From Stieleria varia (GTDB lineage: Bacteria > Planctomycetota > Planctomycetia > Pirellulales > Pirellulaceae), in assembly GCF_038443385.1 (NCBI RefSeq), contig NZ_CP151726.1:9655867-9719866 (forward strand): a stretch of DNA of 64,000 nucleotides. Reading direction: 5' to 3'. Both the position numbers and the translations under genes were made by a program. Positions 36,178-45,154 of the stretch are shown here, piece after piece; within the stretch, counting starts at the first letter, position 1; the number at the start of each line of letters is the position of its first letter. The notes beneath the pieces were generated by a model. The model did not search any database, was not told the DNA's origin, and saw only the letters and a list, made by a program, of their open reading frames with translations.

Positions 36178-37683
36178 ATGACTGGCAAGGTTTACCTCAT
36201 CGGTGCGGGCCCAGGTGATCCCGGTTTGATCACCTTGCGCGGCGCCCAATTGCTGGCATGCAGCGATGTCGTCCTGTACGACGGACTCAGCAATGCGGCT
36301 TTGCTGGCCCATGCGCCAACGGCTCAGCATATTTCCGTTGGAAAACACGGCCGATCGCGGATCTGGCAGCAGTCCGAGATCATTGAGGAAATGCTCTCGC
36401 ACGCCAGATTGGGACGCACGGTCGCCCGACTGAAAGGTGGCGACCCGGCCGTCTTTGCCCGTACGGCCGAGGAAGTCGATGCGTTGCACGAAGCGGGAAT
36501 CCCGTTCGAGATCGTCCCGGGTATCACCGCCGCGCTGGCTGCCGGCTCCTACGCGGGCATCCCCATCACGCACAGAAAGCTGGCTTCCGCCGTCGCCTTG
36601 GTCACCGGCCACGAGGAACCTGGCAAGCAGCAATCGGCCCTGGACTGGGATGCGTTGGCCAGATTTCCAGGAACACTGGTCGTCTACATGGGCGTCACGA
36701 CGGCGGAAACTTGGACGCGATTGCTGATCCAAGCCGGCAAGGATCCGGCGACGCCGACCGCCCTGGTCCGACGCTGCAGCCTGCCCGACCAACAGTCGAT
36801 TCACTGTCGGTTGGATGAAGTCGCCGGGCATCTGACGCCGGCAAGTCGTTTTCGTCCTCCCGTGGTGGCCATCATTGGCCCCGTGACGCAGCTCGCCGAT
36901 GCGATGGACTGGACCCGACGGCGTCCACTCAGCGGTCGAACCGTGCTGGTCACTCGTCCGGCCGACCAAGCCGAAGCGTTGGCGGGGCCGCTGCGAGAAC
37001 TCGGCGCTCACGTTCTGGTTCAACCGGCCATCACGATCTCCCCGCCAGCGGATTGGACTGCCGTCGACACCGCCATCGAGTCGCTTTCGCAAAACAAGCT
37101 GCTGATCTTTTGCAGCGTCAACGGCGTTCGATTCTTCCTGGACCGACTCCTGAATCAACACGGCGACACACGACTTCTGGCCGGCAATCAGATTGCCGTC
37201 GTGGGCGAGAAGACCGCCGACGCGCTGGCCGAGTACTCGCTCAAGCCGGACATCGTGCCGTCGGACTTTCGCTCAAAATCCCTCGCCGATCAGATCCAAC
37301 CCCATGTCAACGGTCAACGCGTCACGATCGTGCGTGCCAGCCGTGGCAGCGATGAGTTGGCCGAGTCTCTGATCGCGGGCGGTGCCGACGTTCGACAAGT
37401 CGTTGCCTACAGCCATCGAGATGTCGACGAACTGGATCCCGAAATCCTTTCCATCGCCCGCGACGGGCAGATCGACTGGATCACCGTCACCAGCAGCGCG
37501 ACCGCGCGAAACTTGCATCGCCTGCTCGGACCCGCGATCAAACATTCCAAAATCGCCAGCCTCAGTCCCGTGACATCGGCAACATTGACGCAGCTGGGCA
37601 TTGAGGTATCCGCGGAAGCAAACCCGTTCACGATCGAGTCCCTCATCGGCTGCATCGTGGATCACGAACACGCAATCACCTAG
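36178..37683 (+). CDS. cobA: CobA-HemD fusion (uroporphyrinogen-III methyltransferase/synthase)
   Basis: A 501-residue bifunctional enzyme. Residues 1-245 are the SAM-dependent uroporphyrinogen-III C-methyltransferase: VYLIGAGPGDPGLITLRG, then DVVLYDGL, ARLKGGDPAVFAR, and EIVPGITAALAAGSYAGIPI. It makes precorrin-2 for sirohaem or cobalamin. Residues about 250-500 are uroporphyrinogen-III synthase: TVLVTRPADQAEALAGPLRE, IFCSVNGVRFFLDRL, and DWITVTSSATARNLHRLLG. It closes the tetrapyrrole ring. The fusion is known from several phyla and lets both branch-point steps occur in one protein. It is the first gene of a run with the CMD-family gene (24 bp gap) and mobA. Confidence 0.92.
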   Translation: MTGKVYLIGAGPGDPGLITLRGAQLLACSDVVLYDGLSNAALLAHAPTAQHISVGKHGRSRIWQQSEIIEEMLSHARLGRTVARLKGGDPAVFARTAEEVDALHEAGIPFEIVPGITAALAAGSYAGIPITHRKLASAVALVTGHEEPGKQQSALDWDALARFPGTLVVYMGVTTAETWTRLLIQAGKDPATPTALVRRCSLPDQQSIHCRLDEVAGHLTPASRFRPPVVAIIGPVTQLADAMDWTRRRPLSGRTVLVTRPADQAEALAGPLRELGAHVLVQPAITISPPADWTAVDTAIESLSQNKLLIFCSVNGVRFFLDRLLNQHGDTRLLAGNQIAVVGEKTADALAEYSLKPDIVPSDFRSKSLADQIQPHVNGQRVTIVRASRGSDELAESLIAGGADVRQVVAYSHRDVDELDPEILSIARDGQIDWITVTSSATARNLHRLLGPAIKHSKIASLSPVTSATLTQLGIEVSAEANPFTIESLIGCIVDHEHAIT

Positions 37684-37706
37684 CCCAACTGCTCAGGAGA
37701 CCTCTC

Positions 37707-38033
37707 ATGACGATTCCTAAAAAGTATCAGCAAATGCACTCCGACTATCCGGAGCTGATGCAAGCCTACGAAGCGATGGGCAAAGCGACTCGCGATGCCG
37801 GGCCACTTTCGCCACGCGAAGCCGCTCTGGTCAAGTTGGCGATCTCCGTCGGAGCGGGCCTTGAAGGCGCGGCGCACTCCCACTGTCGAAAAGCGATGGA
37901 GGCCGGTTGCAGCCACGACGACCTGCGGCACGTCGCGATCCTCGCCGCACCGACGATCGGGTTTCCCCCGATGATGCGAGCCAAGTCCTGGGTCGAAGAC
38001 GTGATCAAGAAACAAACCGATTCGGCTTCGTGA
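37707..38033 (+). CDS. Carboxymuconolactone decarboxylase-family protein
   Basis: A 108-residue small helical protein of the CMD/AhpD superfamily: LSPREAALVKLAISVGAG, then AAHSHCRKAMEAGCSHDDLR. The AhpD-type CxxC redox pair is absent; only one Cys is found in the HSHC segment, plus a Cys nine residues on. Peroxidase-partner activity of the usual kind is therefore unlikely. The real activity is unknown. Its stop overlaps the mobA GTG start, so the two are probably cotranscribed. There is an aggag ahead of the ATG. Confidence 0.85.
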   Translation: MTIPKKYQQMHSDYPELMQAYEAMGKATRDAGPLSPREAALVKLAISVGAGLEGAAHSHCRKAMEAGCSHDDLRHVAILAAPTIGFPPMMRAKSWVEDVIKKQTDSAS

Positions 38034-38689
38034 ACAACTCTCCAGCCCATCAACCGACTACCCGACACACAACAGGACGCTTGCTCGGCATCGTCCTCTC
38101 CGGCGGCAAGTCTTCCAGGATGGGACGCAACAAAGCCACGCTGCGAACGGATGCATCACGTGGCCTGAGTTTCTTGCAGCACGCCGTCGGGCGACTCCGC
38201 GATGTCTGTCACCAAGTCTGCGTTTCCGCTGACCCGACATCCTTGCCACACGAGATCCTGGCCGAAACATGCCTGCAGTTTGCGGATTTCATTCCCGACA
38301 CGATCACCGACGCAGGACCGATCGCCGGCGTGTTGTCGGGATTGACCGAAGCTCGGCGACGAGGACTCGAGGGCATCCTGATCACACCGGTCGATGTGCC
38401 TAACCTCGGAGTCGTCCAGCTCAACGATCTGATTGCTCACTGGCAAGCCGATCAGCGACAGGTCGTGTGTGCGGTCTCCAGCACTGACCCCGATGCTTCT
38501 GCATCATTTTGCGCCGAACCGCTGATCGCGATCTATCCGCTGCTGGCCCAAGCTGAACTTCAGTCGTTCGCTCTCGCCGGCGGACGCAGTCTCAATCGCT
38601 GGCTCAGCGAACAAACGATCGGCCAAGTGCCGATGCCGCCGACTGCGTGTCGAAACATCAATTGCCCCGACGACCTGCGGGACGGGTGA
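38030..38689 (+). CDS. mobA: Molybdenum cofactor guanylyltransferase
   Basis: A 219-residue protein from the GTG of VNNSPAHQPTT, which overlaps the upstream stop as GTGA; the frame is open further upstream, but only inside the CMD-family gene. The nucleotide-binding signature LLGIVLSGGKSSRMGRNKA (residues about 18-36) is the MobA GTP-binding loop. TDAGPIAGVLSGL and ITPVDVPNLG complete the GT-A-like core. MobA attaches GMP to molybdopterin to form the bis-MGD cofactor of DMSO-reductase-family enzymes. Pairing with cobA-hemD suggests a small cofactor operon. A family A repeat begins 8 bp after the stop. Confidence 0.88.
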   Translation: MNNSPAHQPTTRHTTGRLLGIVLSGGKSSRMGRNKATLRTDASRGLSFLQHAVGRLRDVCHQVCVSADPTSLPHEILAETCLQFADFIPDTITDAGPIAGVLSGLTEARRRGLEGILITPVDVPNLGVVQLNDLIAHWQADQRQVVCAVSSTDPDASASFCAEPLIAIYPLLAQAELQSFALAGGRSLNRWLSEQTIGQVPMPPTACRNINCPDDLRDG

Positions 38690-38697
38690 TTTCCTTT

Positions 38698-38921
38698 GGA
38701 CTGCTCAATGTTTGGTGTTGTGTCTTTTTGGGTTTGCGCAAGTTTATCTCCCTACTGCCGGCGCAACTGGTGGCCCAGTGAGCCTCAGGCGCTAGCCGTG
38801 GGCCTGAGGCGGATTGTGGTGCCGGCCCACGGCTAGCGCCTGAGGCTCACTTTGATTGCGATGCATGGAACGAAAACATGGACTCAAGAAACAATGTCAA
38901 CCCAAAACCTTGAGCACTCCA
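38698..38921. mobile_element. MITE-like repeat, family A copy 4
   Basis: Left end ggactgctcaatgtttggtg; right end, on the other strand, ggagtgctcaaggttttggg. It carries the common central palindrome (cctcaggcgctagccgtggg). It starts 8 bp after the mobA stop codon. A fragment of another palindrome family follows at 38950-38965. Confidence 0.8.
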
Positions 38922-38990
38922 GGGTTAACCAAAAGACGCAACTTCAAAACCTTCGGCTACGGGTCAAACAGCGGGGGGGAATCTTTAAAC

Positions 38991-40172
38991 TCAACCGTTC
39001 TCTGGCAGCGTTTCCGTGGGTTGCCAGGTAACAACACGGTGACCAAGAAACGTTTTGATCACGGCGATGAACGCTGCGGTATGCAAGATCACAAAGTAGT
39101 AAGCAAAGTACGGCAGCTTCATCCTGCGACCCTTGCTCTCGTTGAACCAACCGATCACAGCGAGCATCACGAACCCGATCTGTGCGGCGATCAGCACCCA
39201 CAGTATGGGATGATTGAAAACATCCACGATCGCGGCTGCCAGCATGATGACGAACAACGGGATAAAAAACCATCGCAACACGCGATGACTCATCAAATGA
39301 AACCCGTACCACAACGTCCGCGGCAGAAAGAACAATTTGGAATAGCAGAGCACGGCAAAGAAAGCACGGCAAACCGTACGCACGCGTCGTGCAAAGTCCT
39401 GTCCGACGGTGATCTTGTAAGGTTCCGTTGAAACCGCTGTTGGGACAAATCGAACGGCTTGTCCCGCCAACACGGTCTCAAACGCGATCACGCCGTCCTG
39501 GGTACAGCCCGGCTTGATCCGCTCAGGAAACAGCTCCCGCTTGATTGAAAACACACCGCCCTGGACATACGTCATCGAGCAAATGGGGATTTGCCATTTT
39601 TTGATCTGGTTCTCGTAGCGATAAAACAGTCCTTCGCCTTCACCCGCTCCCCCACCCGCTGCTGAGACATGGGTTTCGCGTCCGCAGCAAACACCGATCT
39701 TGGGATTGGCCAATGGTCCCACCAACTCGGCGACCGTTGACGGTGAAAAATCGGCGTCGGCGTCAGAGAACACCAGCACTTCCGTTTTCACATCGCCCAG
39801 CGCCTGACGCAACGCGGTCTCTTTGCCGACTCGCGTTCCGCTGTCATAGATTGACACCGGCCAGCGACACAATTCATTCGCGATGCCTTCGCGGAGGACG
39901 CTTTCGCTGCCGTCGCTGCAACCGTCCAAGACGAACAGGATCGACAGGTCGCCGTTGTATTGCAGGGCGTCGCAGTTGATCAGCTTTTGACGCAGCACCG
40001 TCTCGCCGTTGTGAACGGGTATCACCAGCGTCGCACTGGGCCACCGGTCCTCAAAACTCGTCTGTGTGTCACCGGCAACACCCAATCGATTGAGCAACCA
40101 CAGCAGGATCGGATAGCCGATGTACGTGTAGCCGATGACGCCGGCGCAAAAAATGATCACTGCATCGATCAT
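38991..40172 (-). CDS. Membrane glycosyltransferase, family 2
   Basis: A 393-residue protein. An N-terminal membrane helix (about 3-22) is followed by a GT-A catalytic domain: LVIPVHNGETVLRQKL (about 51-66), FVLDGCSDGSES, and the metal-binding FSDADADFSPSTV (about 135-147). About residues 290-385 hold two to three further hydrophobic segments (for example WFFIPLFVIMLAAAIVDVF). GT2 enzymes of this form build polysaccharide chains at the inner face of the membrane. It is the first gene of the exopolysaccharide region, divergent from the flippase gene. Confidence 0.87.
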   Translation of the reverse strand: MIDAVIIFCAGVIGYTYIGYPILLWLLNRLGVAGDTQTSFEDRWPSATLVIPVHNGETVLRQKLINCDALQYNGDLSILFVLDGCSDGSESVLREGIANELCRWPVSIYDSGTRVGKETALRQALGDVKTEVLVFSDADADFSPSTVAELVGPLANPKIGVCCGRETHVSAAGGGAGEGEGLFYRYENQIKKWQIPICSMTYVQGGVFSIKRELFPERIKPGCTQDGVIAFETVLAGQAVRFVPTAVSTEPYKITVGQDFARRVRTVCRAFFAVLCYSKLFFLPRTLWYGFHLMSHRVLRWFFIPLFVIMLAAAIVDVFNHPILWVLIAAQIGFVMLAVIGWFNESKGRRMKLPYFAYYFVILHTAAFIAVIKTFLGHRVVTWQPTETLPENG

Positions 40173-40701
40173 GCGAGTTTCTGTGCGGGTAATGAAGTCG
40201 AGAGGTGCATGGGTTCTAAGGTCACCAAATGATTCGCTCTGGCGAGAAGTCGGTCGACAAGTTTAGTACGCCGAGAGCCAATTGTGCTGATGTCGTTTGA
40301 ACTTGCAAACAATAGCTTCGGGGTAAAAACGCTTCCAACAACAACATTCACCTGGCTGACGGGCGAATGCCCCCCGTTGTTGGCACGCTGTGTCACTCCA
40401 TCCTGCATAGAAAAGCCCTGTGAATATCCGAGATCTTTGAGTCCTAGCCAGCTCGTGGCACGTCATCCATTATGGATTGCGGCGGTTGTTCGCGACGATA
40501 TTGGGGGAGAATCAGATTCTTCGGCAATTCTGGATGAAATTCGATGTTCCGCGATCAAGATTTCCTGCAGGTCGCCCGCTACCCACGTCCTGGAAATGGG
40601 TCCGAAAAAGGAGACACGCGTCCAAAGTCTCTTGCGAGCCTTCCGTGGTTCGGCCATCACTGATCAAGCCAGAACGACGACATTTTGACTGAATCACATC
40701 G
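40173..40701. other. 529-bp divergent spacer between GT2 and flippase genes
   Basis: No convincing gene. A 134-codon plus-strand frame at 40284-40688 lacks protein character and a ribosome site. It should hold promoters for both arms of the exopolysaccharide cluster. I saw no strong repeat or hairpin. Confidence 0.45.
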
Positions 40702-42099
40702 ATGAGAGCAGTTCTCAAGAAACCCGACGCAGCAACACGCACACTCTTGCTCAAAGGCGGGCTCTCGCTCGGCTTGAAGTTACTCAGCGCCGTCGTCGCG
40801 TTTCTCTTTAACCTTGTGATTGCCCGAGTGTTGATCAAGGAAGATGCCGGGCTGTTCTTCCTCGCCTTGTCCGTGACGATGGTGCTCAGCACGTTCTTTC
40901 GTTTCGGGATGGATCAGTCTGTCACGAGATCGGTTGCGGAGAATGTTGCCGATCGAGACTGGCAAAATGTGTTCCGATGCTATCGGGTCTGCATGCTCAT
41001 CACGTTGTATGCTTCTTTGCTCGGCATGGTGGTCCTTTTATTGACCAAAGGCTGGATCTGCGAACGTTTTTTTACTCCGGAATTGGAACCTGTTCTAACC
41101 ATCTTTGTTTGGAGCATTTTCCCGATGTCGGTCTGCTTGCTGCACTCGCGATTTTTTCAAGGTGCAAAAGAGATGGTGGGGCTACAGCTCTACCAGAACC
41201 TCGGGGTGTCGTTTGTATTTCTTGCGATCCTGGGTTCGGTTTGGCTGGCGACATCGGGGACACCCAGTCTATTCTTTTGCAGTTGGTTGCAATGCTTTAG
41301 CTATCTTGCTTTAGCGGGTGTCGGTGCGATTCATTGGCTCTCGACTTTGCGACGCATGGAGTCAGAGAGCCTGTCGGTTGAATCACCCGAAGAACAAAAC
41401 AGTAACATCGCCGACGATGTGGTTCATCCTGATGTGACGGTCAAGTGGTTTCTAGCTGCTTCGTTGCCGCTGTGGGGCATCACCATGATTGCCATGCTGG
41501 AACGTTGGTTTGGCCAACTGGCGGTGGGTGTCTGGTGCGATGTTGCTGATGTCGCGACATTCACCGTCGCGTTGCGGATTTCGATGCTGATCTCGATAGT
41601 CGTCATGGCGGTCAACGGAATTTCCTTTCCAACGTTTGCTTCGCTGCATCGCGAGAATAAGCTCGTGGAGCTTCATCGAACCGCGGTCATGTCCGCATGG
41701 CTCACCTTCGCTCTAGGGCTTCCCATCGCCGCGATCGTGTTTCTGTTTCCGGATTTCCTGCTTGGGTTATTCGGCAAGGAATTTATTGGCTCCGGCTCTC
41801 TGTTAAGAATACTGGTCGTCGGACAGATTGCCGCGGTCGCGTCGGGGGCCACAGGCGGCCTGCTGGTCATGACAGGGCACCAGGGGACGGCACTGCGGGT
41901 TTCAATCATTGCGATGTTGTTCATGTTGGTTCTGACCGTCATTTTGGCGCCATGGTACGGCATCTACGGAGTCGCCACCGCGAACGCCGTTGGAATCATC
42001 GCAAAGGTAGTACTTGATATTTCGGTCGTTCGGTACAAACTCGGCTTTTGGCCGGTCGGATTGAAACTTCCCAATAAGCCATCTGCGGAATCTAACTGA
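40702..42099 (+). CDS. Polysaccharide flippase (Wzx-like, MOP superfamily)
   Basis: A 465-residue integral membrane protein with about 12 hydrophobic segments. The N-terminus matches the MOP/Wzx layout: LLLKGGLSLGLKLLSAVVAF, VIARVLIKEDAGLFFLALS, and FRFGMDQSVTRSVAE. A hydrophilic loop of ~35 residues occurs near 215-250. Such proteins flip lipid-linked glycan repeat units across the inner membrane. It is followed 38 bp later by an acyltransferase gene on the same strand. With the neighbouring polymerases it supports a Wzx/Wzy-type pathway; its specificity cannot be read from the sequence. Confidence 0.86.
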   Translation: MRAVLKKPDAATRTLLLKGGLSLGLKLLSAVVAFLFNLVIARVLIKEDAGLFFLALSVTMVLSTFFRFGMDQSVTRSVAENVADRDWQNVFRCYRVCMLITLYASLLGMVVLLLTKGWICERFFTPELEPVLTIFVWSIFPMSVCLLHSRFFQGAKEMVGLQLYQNLGVSFVFLAILGSVWLATSGTPSLFFCSWLQCFSYLALAGVGAIHWLSTLRRMESESLSVESPEEQNSNIADDVVHPDVTVKWFLAASLPLWGITMIAMLERWFGQLAVGVWCDVADVATFTVALRISMLISIVVMAVNGISFPTFASLHRENKLVELHRTAVMSAWLTFALGLPIAAIVFLFPDFLLGLFGKEFIGSGSLLRILVVGQIAAVASGATGGLLVMTGHQGTALRVSIIAMLFMLVLTVILAPWYGIYGVATANAVGIIAKVVLDISVVRYKLGFWPVGLKLPNKPSAESN

Positions 42100-42137
42100 T
42101 TTGTTGTGAACGTGTGAACCTTGAGGAAACTGCTTCG

Positions 42138-42671
42138 ATGGTAAAAACGATTGGGACACTCGTGACGTATTTGTACAACGCGATAGTGACTCACGCGCCA
42201 TCGCGAACCTTGCGCAAGACCTTTTTGCGAATTTGGTTTCGGAAGTATGGCACGGGCGCTTCGGTGCAGATGCGGTGCCGATTCATGAATGGTCGGCGGA
42301 TCAGTCTGGGCGCTAGAACGGTGCTGAACTTTGGCACGCTGCTTGATGGTCGAACGTTTCCGATTGAGATCGGTGAGGACGTATCAATCGGCCCCGACGC
42401 CACGATTTTGACTTTGGGTCATGATCCACAGTCACCGACATTTCAGACTTCCGGTGGTCCAGTGACGATCGGAAATCGAGTGTGGATCGGTTACGGTGCG
42501 ATGGTGATGCCGGGGGTCTCGATCGGCGAAGGTGCGGTTGTCGCGGCCGGGGCGGTTGTGACAAAGGACGTCGAGCCCTTCACCATTGTCGCCGGTATCC
42601 CTGCGAAAACCATCGGACAAAGAAATCAAGAGCTAGAGTACCAGCTCGACTTCCGCCCCTGGCTGCGATAG
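42138..42671 (+). CDS. Left-handed beta-helix acyltransferase (WcaF/maltose-acetyltransferase type)
   Basis: A 177-residue protein from the ATG of MVKTIGTL, which has gagga 10 bases upstream; a GTG eight codons earlier lacks a site. Hexapeptide repeats run through about residues 50-160 (IEIGEDVSIGPDATIL; VTIGNRVWIGYGAMVMPGVS; IGEGAVVAAGAVVTKDVEP), and the typical C-terminal IVAGIPAKTIGQR follows. The catalytic His is likely in TLGHDPQSP (about 94). Such enzymes O-acetylate sugars, here probably in the exopolysaccharide repeat unit, as inferred from the adjoining flippase gene. Confidence 0.88.
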   Translation: MVKTIGTLVTYLYNAIVTHAPSRTLRKTFLRIWFRKYGTGASVQMRCRFMNGRRISLGARTVLNFGTLLDGRTFPIEIGEDVSIGPDATILTLGHDPQSPTFQTSGGPVTIGNRVWIGYGAMVMPGVSIGEGAVVAAGAVVTKDVEPFTIVAGIPAKTIGQRNQELEYQLDFRPWLR

Positions 42672-42711
42672 TTCAATGTCGTGTTGGCAAAACGACATTT
42701 GATTGGCTGAT

Positions 42712-43773
42712 TCAATTCGCGGCAGGATCACACAACTCTCGGAAAAACTGGCTCGTTAGTTCGCCGGTGACCGGCCACTCAAAATTCGACAGGTCGGGAC
42801 CTACGTTGGGCAATTTTTGGTCGAGTGATTCTTGGATTCTCGCCAAAGTCAACTCTCCATCGTACATGTGCACCCAGTCCTTTCCGACCAACTCCGCTAT
42901 CTCGGGAGTCGCTCCCTTGCGTGGGATCAGTGCTCGTCTGGACATCGAGAGAGCCAGCAACAGGCTTCCCGAATTGAGAATGTCTGAGTAAGGCAGCACC
43001 GCGAGGTCACACGCGGCGAACTGCAACGAAACTTCGTCGGCAGGCAGGAACTCAATATTGAGTCGCAAACGGTTGTCGGTTGCCGCGATCTCTCGCAATA
43101 GGGTTTCGTCTCGCTCGGATTTACCCGGCCCCGCGATCAGTAAGCGCAGCGACTCGTCATCACTTTCATGGACCAATCCAGCCAGCATAGGCAAGTTCTT
43201 ATACGGCCTGATCATCCCCAGACTCAACAGAACAGAATCCGTTTCACCGAGCCCCAATTTTTCTCGAGCGACTTGCTGGTCAACCGCCGGCGGATAGTCG
43301 TCGCGGTAGTGACCATGTCTGACGACAACGCTGTGTTTGGACCGAAGTTGCGGATGAAGCTCAAACAGTTTTTGCCGACCGAATTCTGATAATGAAATGG
43401 TGCCGTCGACCAAACCCAAGAACCGGCCGAAGTACCATTTGGTCAGCCAATGGTCTCGTCTTTCATGAGGCTCCAAATTGTGGGTGGTCCAAGCAATCTT
43501 GCTGCCGCCCAAACGCTTGTGGCACCACAACACCAACAAGATGGCCAAGCAGAGCGTCAATCGAATCGGCAGGATGCCCTTTCGCAACGGGACTTCCGGC
43601 CAGTGCACATGAATCACATCCCACCCCAGACGCAGGATGTTCCGTGGGGAAAACTCGGCGGTCTCAACGCCGAAGTGTGACGTGCTGTCCTGCACGCGAT
43701 ATGGATACGGATTGGTCCGACGTGTTCTTCTCGCCGGCCACGCCAGGACGTGCAACTTCTTGTCGCTATTCAT
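42712..43773 (-). CDS. GT-B glycosyltransferase (GT4-like)
   Basis: A 353-residue protein with two Rossmann-like halves. The N-terminal half has DVIHVHWPEVPLRKG and KIAWTTHNLEPHERRD; the C-terminal half has VLLSLGMIRPYKNLPMLAGL, LRLLIAGPGKSERDE, and CDLAVLPYSDILNSGSLLLA (the usual EX7E region, with S/N in place of the first Glu). It resembles beta-mannosyl or glucosyl transferases of exopolysaccharide clusters. It lies convergent to the acyltransferase gene and 55 bp downstream of the O-antigen ligase-like gene, so the two minus-strand genes are probably cotranscribed. Confidence 0.84.
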   Translation of the reverse strand: MNSDKKLHVLAWPARRTRRTNPYPYRVQDSTSHFGVETAEFSPRNILRLGWDVIHVHWPEVPLRKGILPIRLTLCLAILLVLWCHKRLGGSKIAWTTHNLEPHERRDHWLTKWYFGRFLGLVDGTISLSEFGRQKLFELHPQLRSKHSVVVRHGHYRDDYPPAVDQQVAREKLGLGETDSVLLSLGMIRPYKNLPMLAGLVHESDDESLRLLIAGPGKSERDETLLREIAATDNRLRLNIEFLPADEVSLQFAACDLAVLPYSDILNSGSLLLALSMSRRALIPRKGATPEIAELVGKDWVHMYDGELTLARIQESLDQKLPNVGPDLSNFEWPVTGELTSQFFRELCDPAAN

Positions 43774-43828
43774 TGATTCGGTATGGATTGACGCCAGGGC
43801 GTTGCTATGGGTGGAAAGAGTTCAAGCT

Positions 43829-45154
43829 CTAAACGCCGAGTTCTTCAAACTCTTGGGAAGCCGCATCGAGCGTGTCGTCGTCCTCTGCCCAGTCGTCCCC
43901 TTCGGATTGCCACTCGTCCATATCGTCTTCATCGTCCCAAGATTTTGGACTCGCTAAGCCGAGACCCAGTATCGGGATGCTTGCTAAGGACTCGATGTGG
44001 CCCCCGTGAAGCAAAGAACATTCAACCGATTGGTGGACAATCAGCCCGGCAAAGAAGCACAGGCAGACCTTGGCGGTGGTGCTGTATTCCCATCTCTTTG
44101 TCAACTCAATCCAAATGTAGAAGTACAGTGCCAGTAGCAACAACAGACCGATCGCTCCGGTGTGGTAGAGAGTACCGAGATACAGGTTGTGCGGATCCAA
44201 CAAGAAGTCGTCCACGCCTCGATAACGCTTTGCAAAACGTTTCCCGTAGCCAATGACTGGTTCCTCTGGCAACGCTTCCAGAATGTCTTTCCAAATGTGA
44301 TTGCGACCATTGTATATGGATCGACCCTGAGCCCCGATCGCCGCGCCCTCACTGGACGAGTTTGATTCCATTGCCAGGTAGATGTGGGGAACAGCAAGCG
44401 ATCCTGCGACCAGAACAAAAAAGCCAACGGTACGGATCCCTCGAATCGACTCCAACGACCGACTAGCGACATAGAAGCCTGCTGCAACGATGATCAGCAC
44501 TTGATTACTGCGCGAGTCCGATGCGTACACCATGATCAGCGACAAACCCATCAGCAGTACAGCACTCAAGAAACGGAGGCTCGTGACCCGCTGTCCGATG
44601 CAGCAGATCAAAGCGAGGAAAAAAACCGTTGTCGCCGAAGTACCCAGCTCGTTCTTGTGGTGGCCAAATCCAATGTAAGGTGTCGAAAATCCAGCAGCAG
44701 CCCATCCGGCCGTCAACGCAAGAAAAGAAGCTATCCCGATCGATAGAAAAGCCGCTACGAAAAGCTTGAAGGACCAGTCGCACCTCATGGTCACAACCAA
44801 CCAAGAAACAGCCAGCAAGATCTGAAGCAGCGGTTGCCGTACATCCTGTGGTCCTTCACCGGAACCAAGCATCCCTCTGTCGTGCAACACTGCACTGAAC
44901 AACCCCACCAAAATCATTCCGATACCAAGTGAGAGCACCAGGACAGAGGGACGATTGATTCGACCACTGGTGAACAGGTCAAGAATCAGTACCAAACCGA
45001 TGCCCAGCACCGTCAGCCCCAGGTAGATTTGAGCTACCGTCAATCCCGGCAGCTGATATCCTCGAAAGGGCGTACAGAAAATCGGAATCAAAATCAACAG
45101 AACGGCGAAACGCCAAATGCCGTTGCGTCGTGTTTCCAACTGAAATGTTTCCAT
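43829..45154 (-). CDS. O-antigen ligase/polymerase-like membrane protein (1)
   Basis: A 441-residue protein with about ten hydrophobic segments and a large exoplasmic loop (about 260-330) containing RSIYNGRNHIWKDIL and LPEEPVIGYGKRFAKRY, then DPHNLYLGTLYHTGAIGLL. These are the hallmarks of the Wzy/WaaL (O-antigen ligase, PF04932) family, which joins glycan units using lipid-linked donors. The C-terminal ~45 residues are strongly acidic (DDEDDMDEWQSEGDDW), which is unusual for the family. It is the first of a two-gene minus-strand unit with the GT4-like gene. A 17-bp tandem repeat lies just upstream of the start. Confidence 0.83.
   Translation of the reverse strand: METFQLETRRNGIWRFAVLLILIPIFCTPFRGYQLPGLTVAQIYLGLTVLGIGLVLILDLFTSGRINRPSVLVLSLGIGMILVGLFSAVLHDRGMLGSGEGPQDVRQPLLQILLAVSWLVVTMRCDWSFKLFVAAFLSIGIASFLALTAGWAAAGFSTPYIGFGHHKNELGTSATTVFFLALICCIGQRVTSLRFLSAVLLMGLSLIMVYASDSRSNQVLIIVAAGFYVASRSLESIRGIRTVGFFVLVAGSLAVPHIYLAMESNSSSEGAAIGAQGRSIYNGRNHIWKDILEALPEEPVIGYGKRFAKRYRGVDDFLLDPHNLYLGTLYHTGAIGLLLLLALYFYIWIELTKRWEYSTTAKVCLCFFAGLIVHQSVECSLLHGGHIESLASIPILGLGLASPKSWDDEDDMDEWQSEGDDWAEDDDTLDAASQEFEELGV

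Noticed and set aside
35875..37161. A 428-codon minus-strand open frame opposite cobA-hemD
   Set aside because: It lies almost fully antisense to the clear CobA-HemD fusion. The translation is rich in Arg/Gly/Gln without motifs, as expected for a GC-rich shadow frame.
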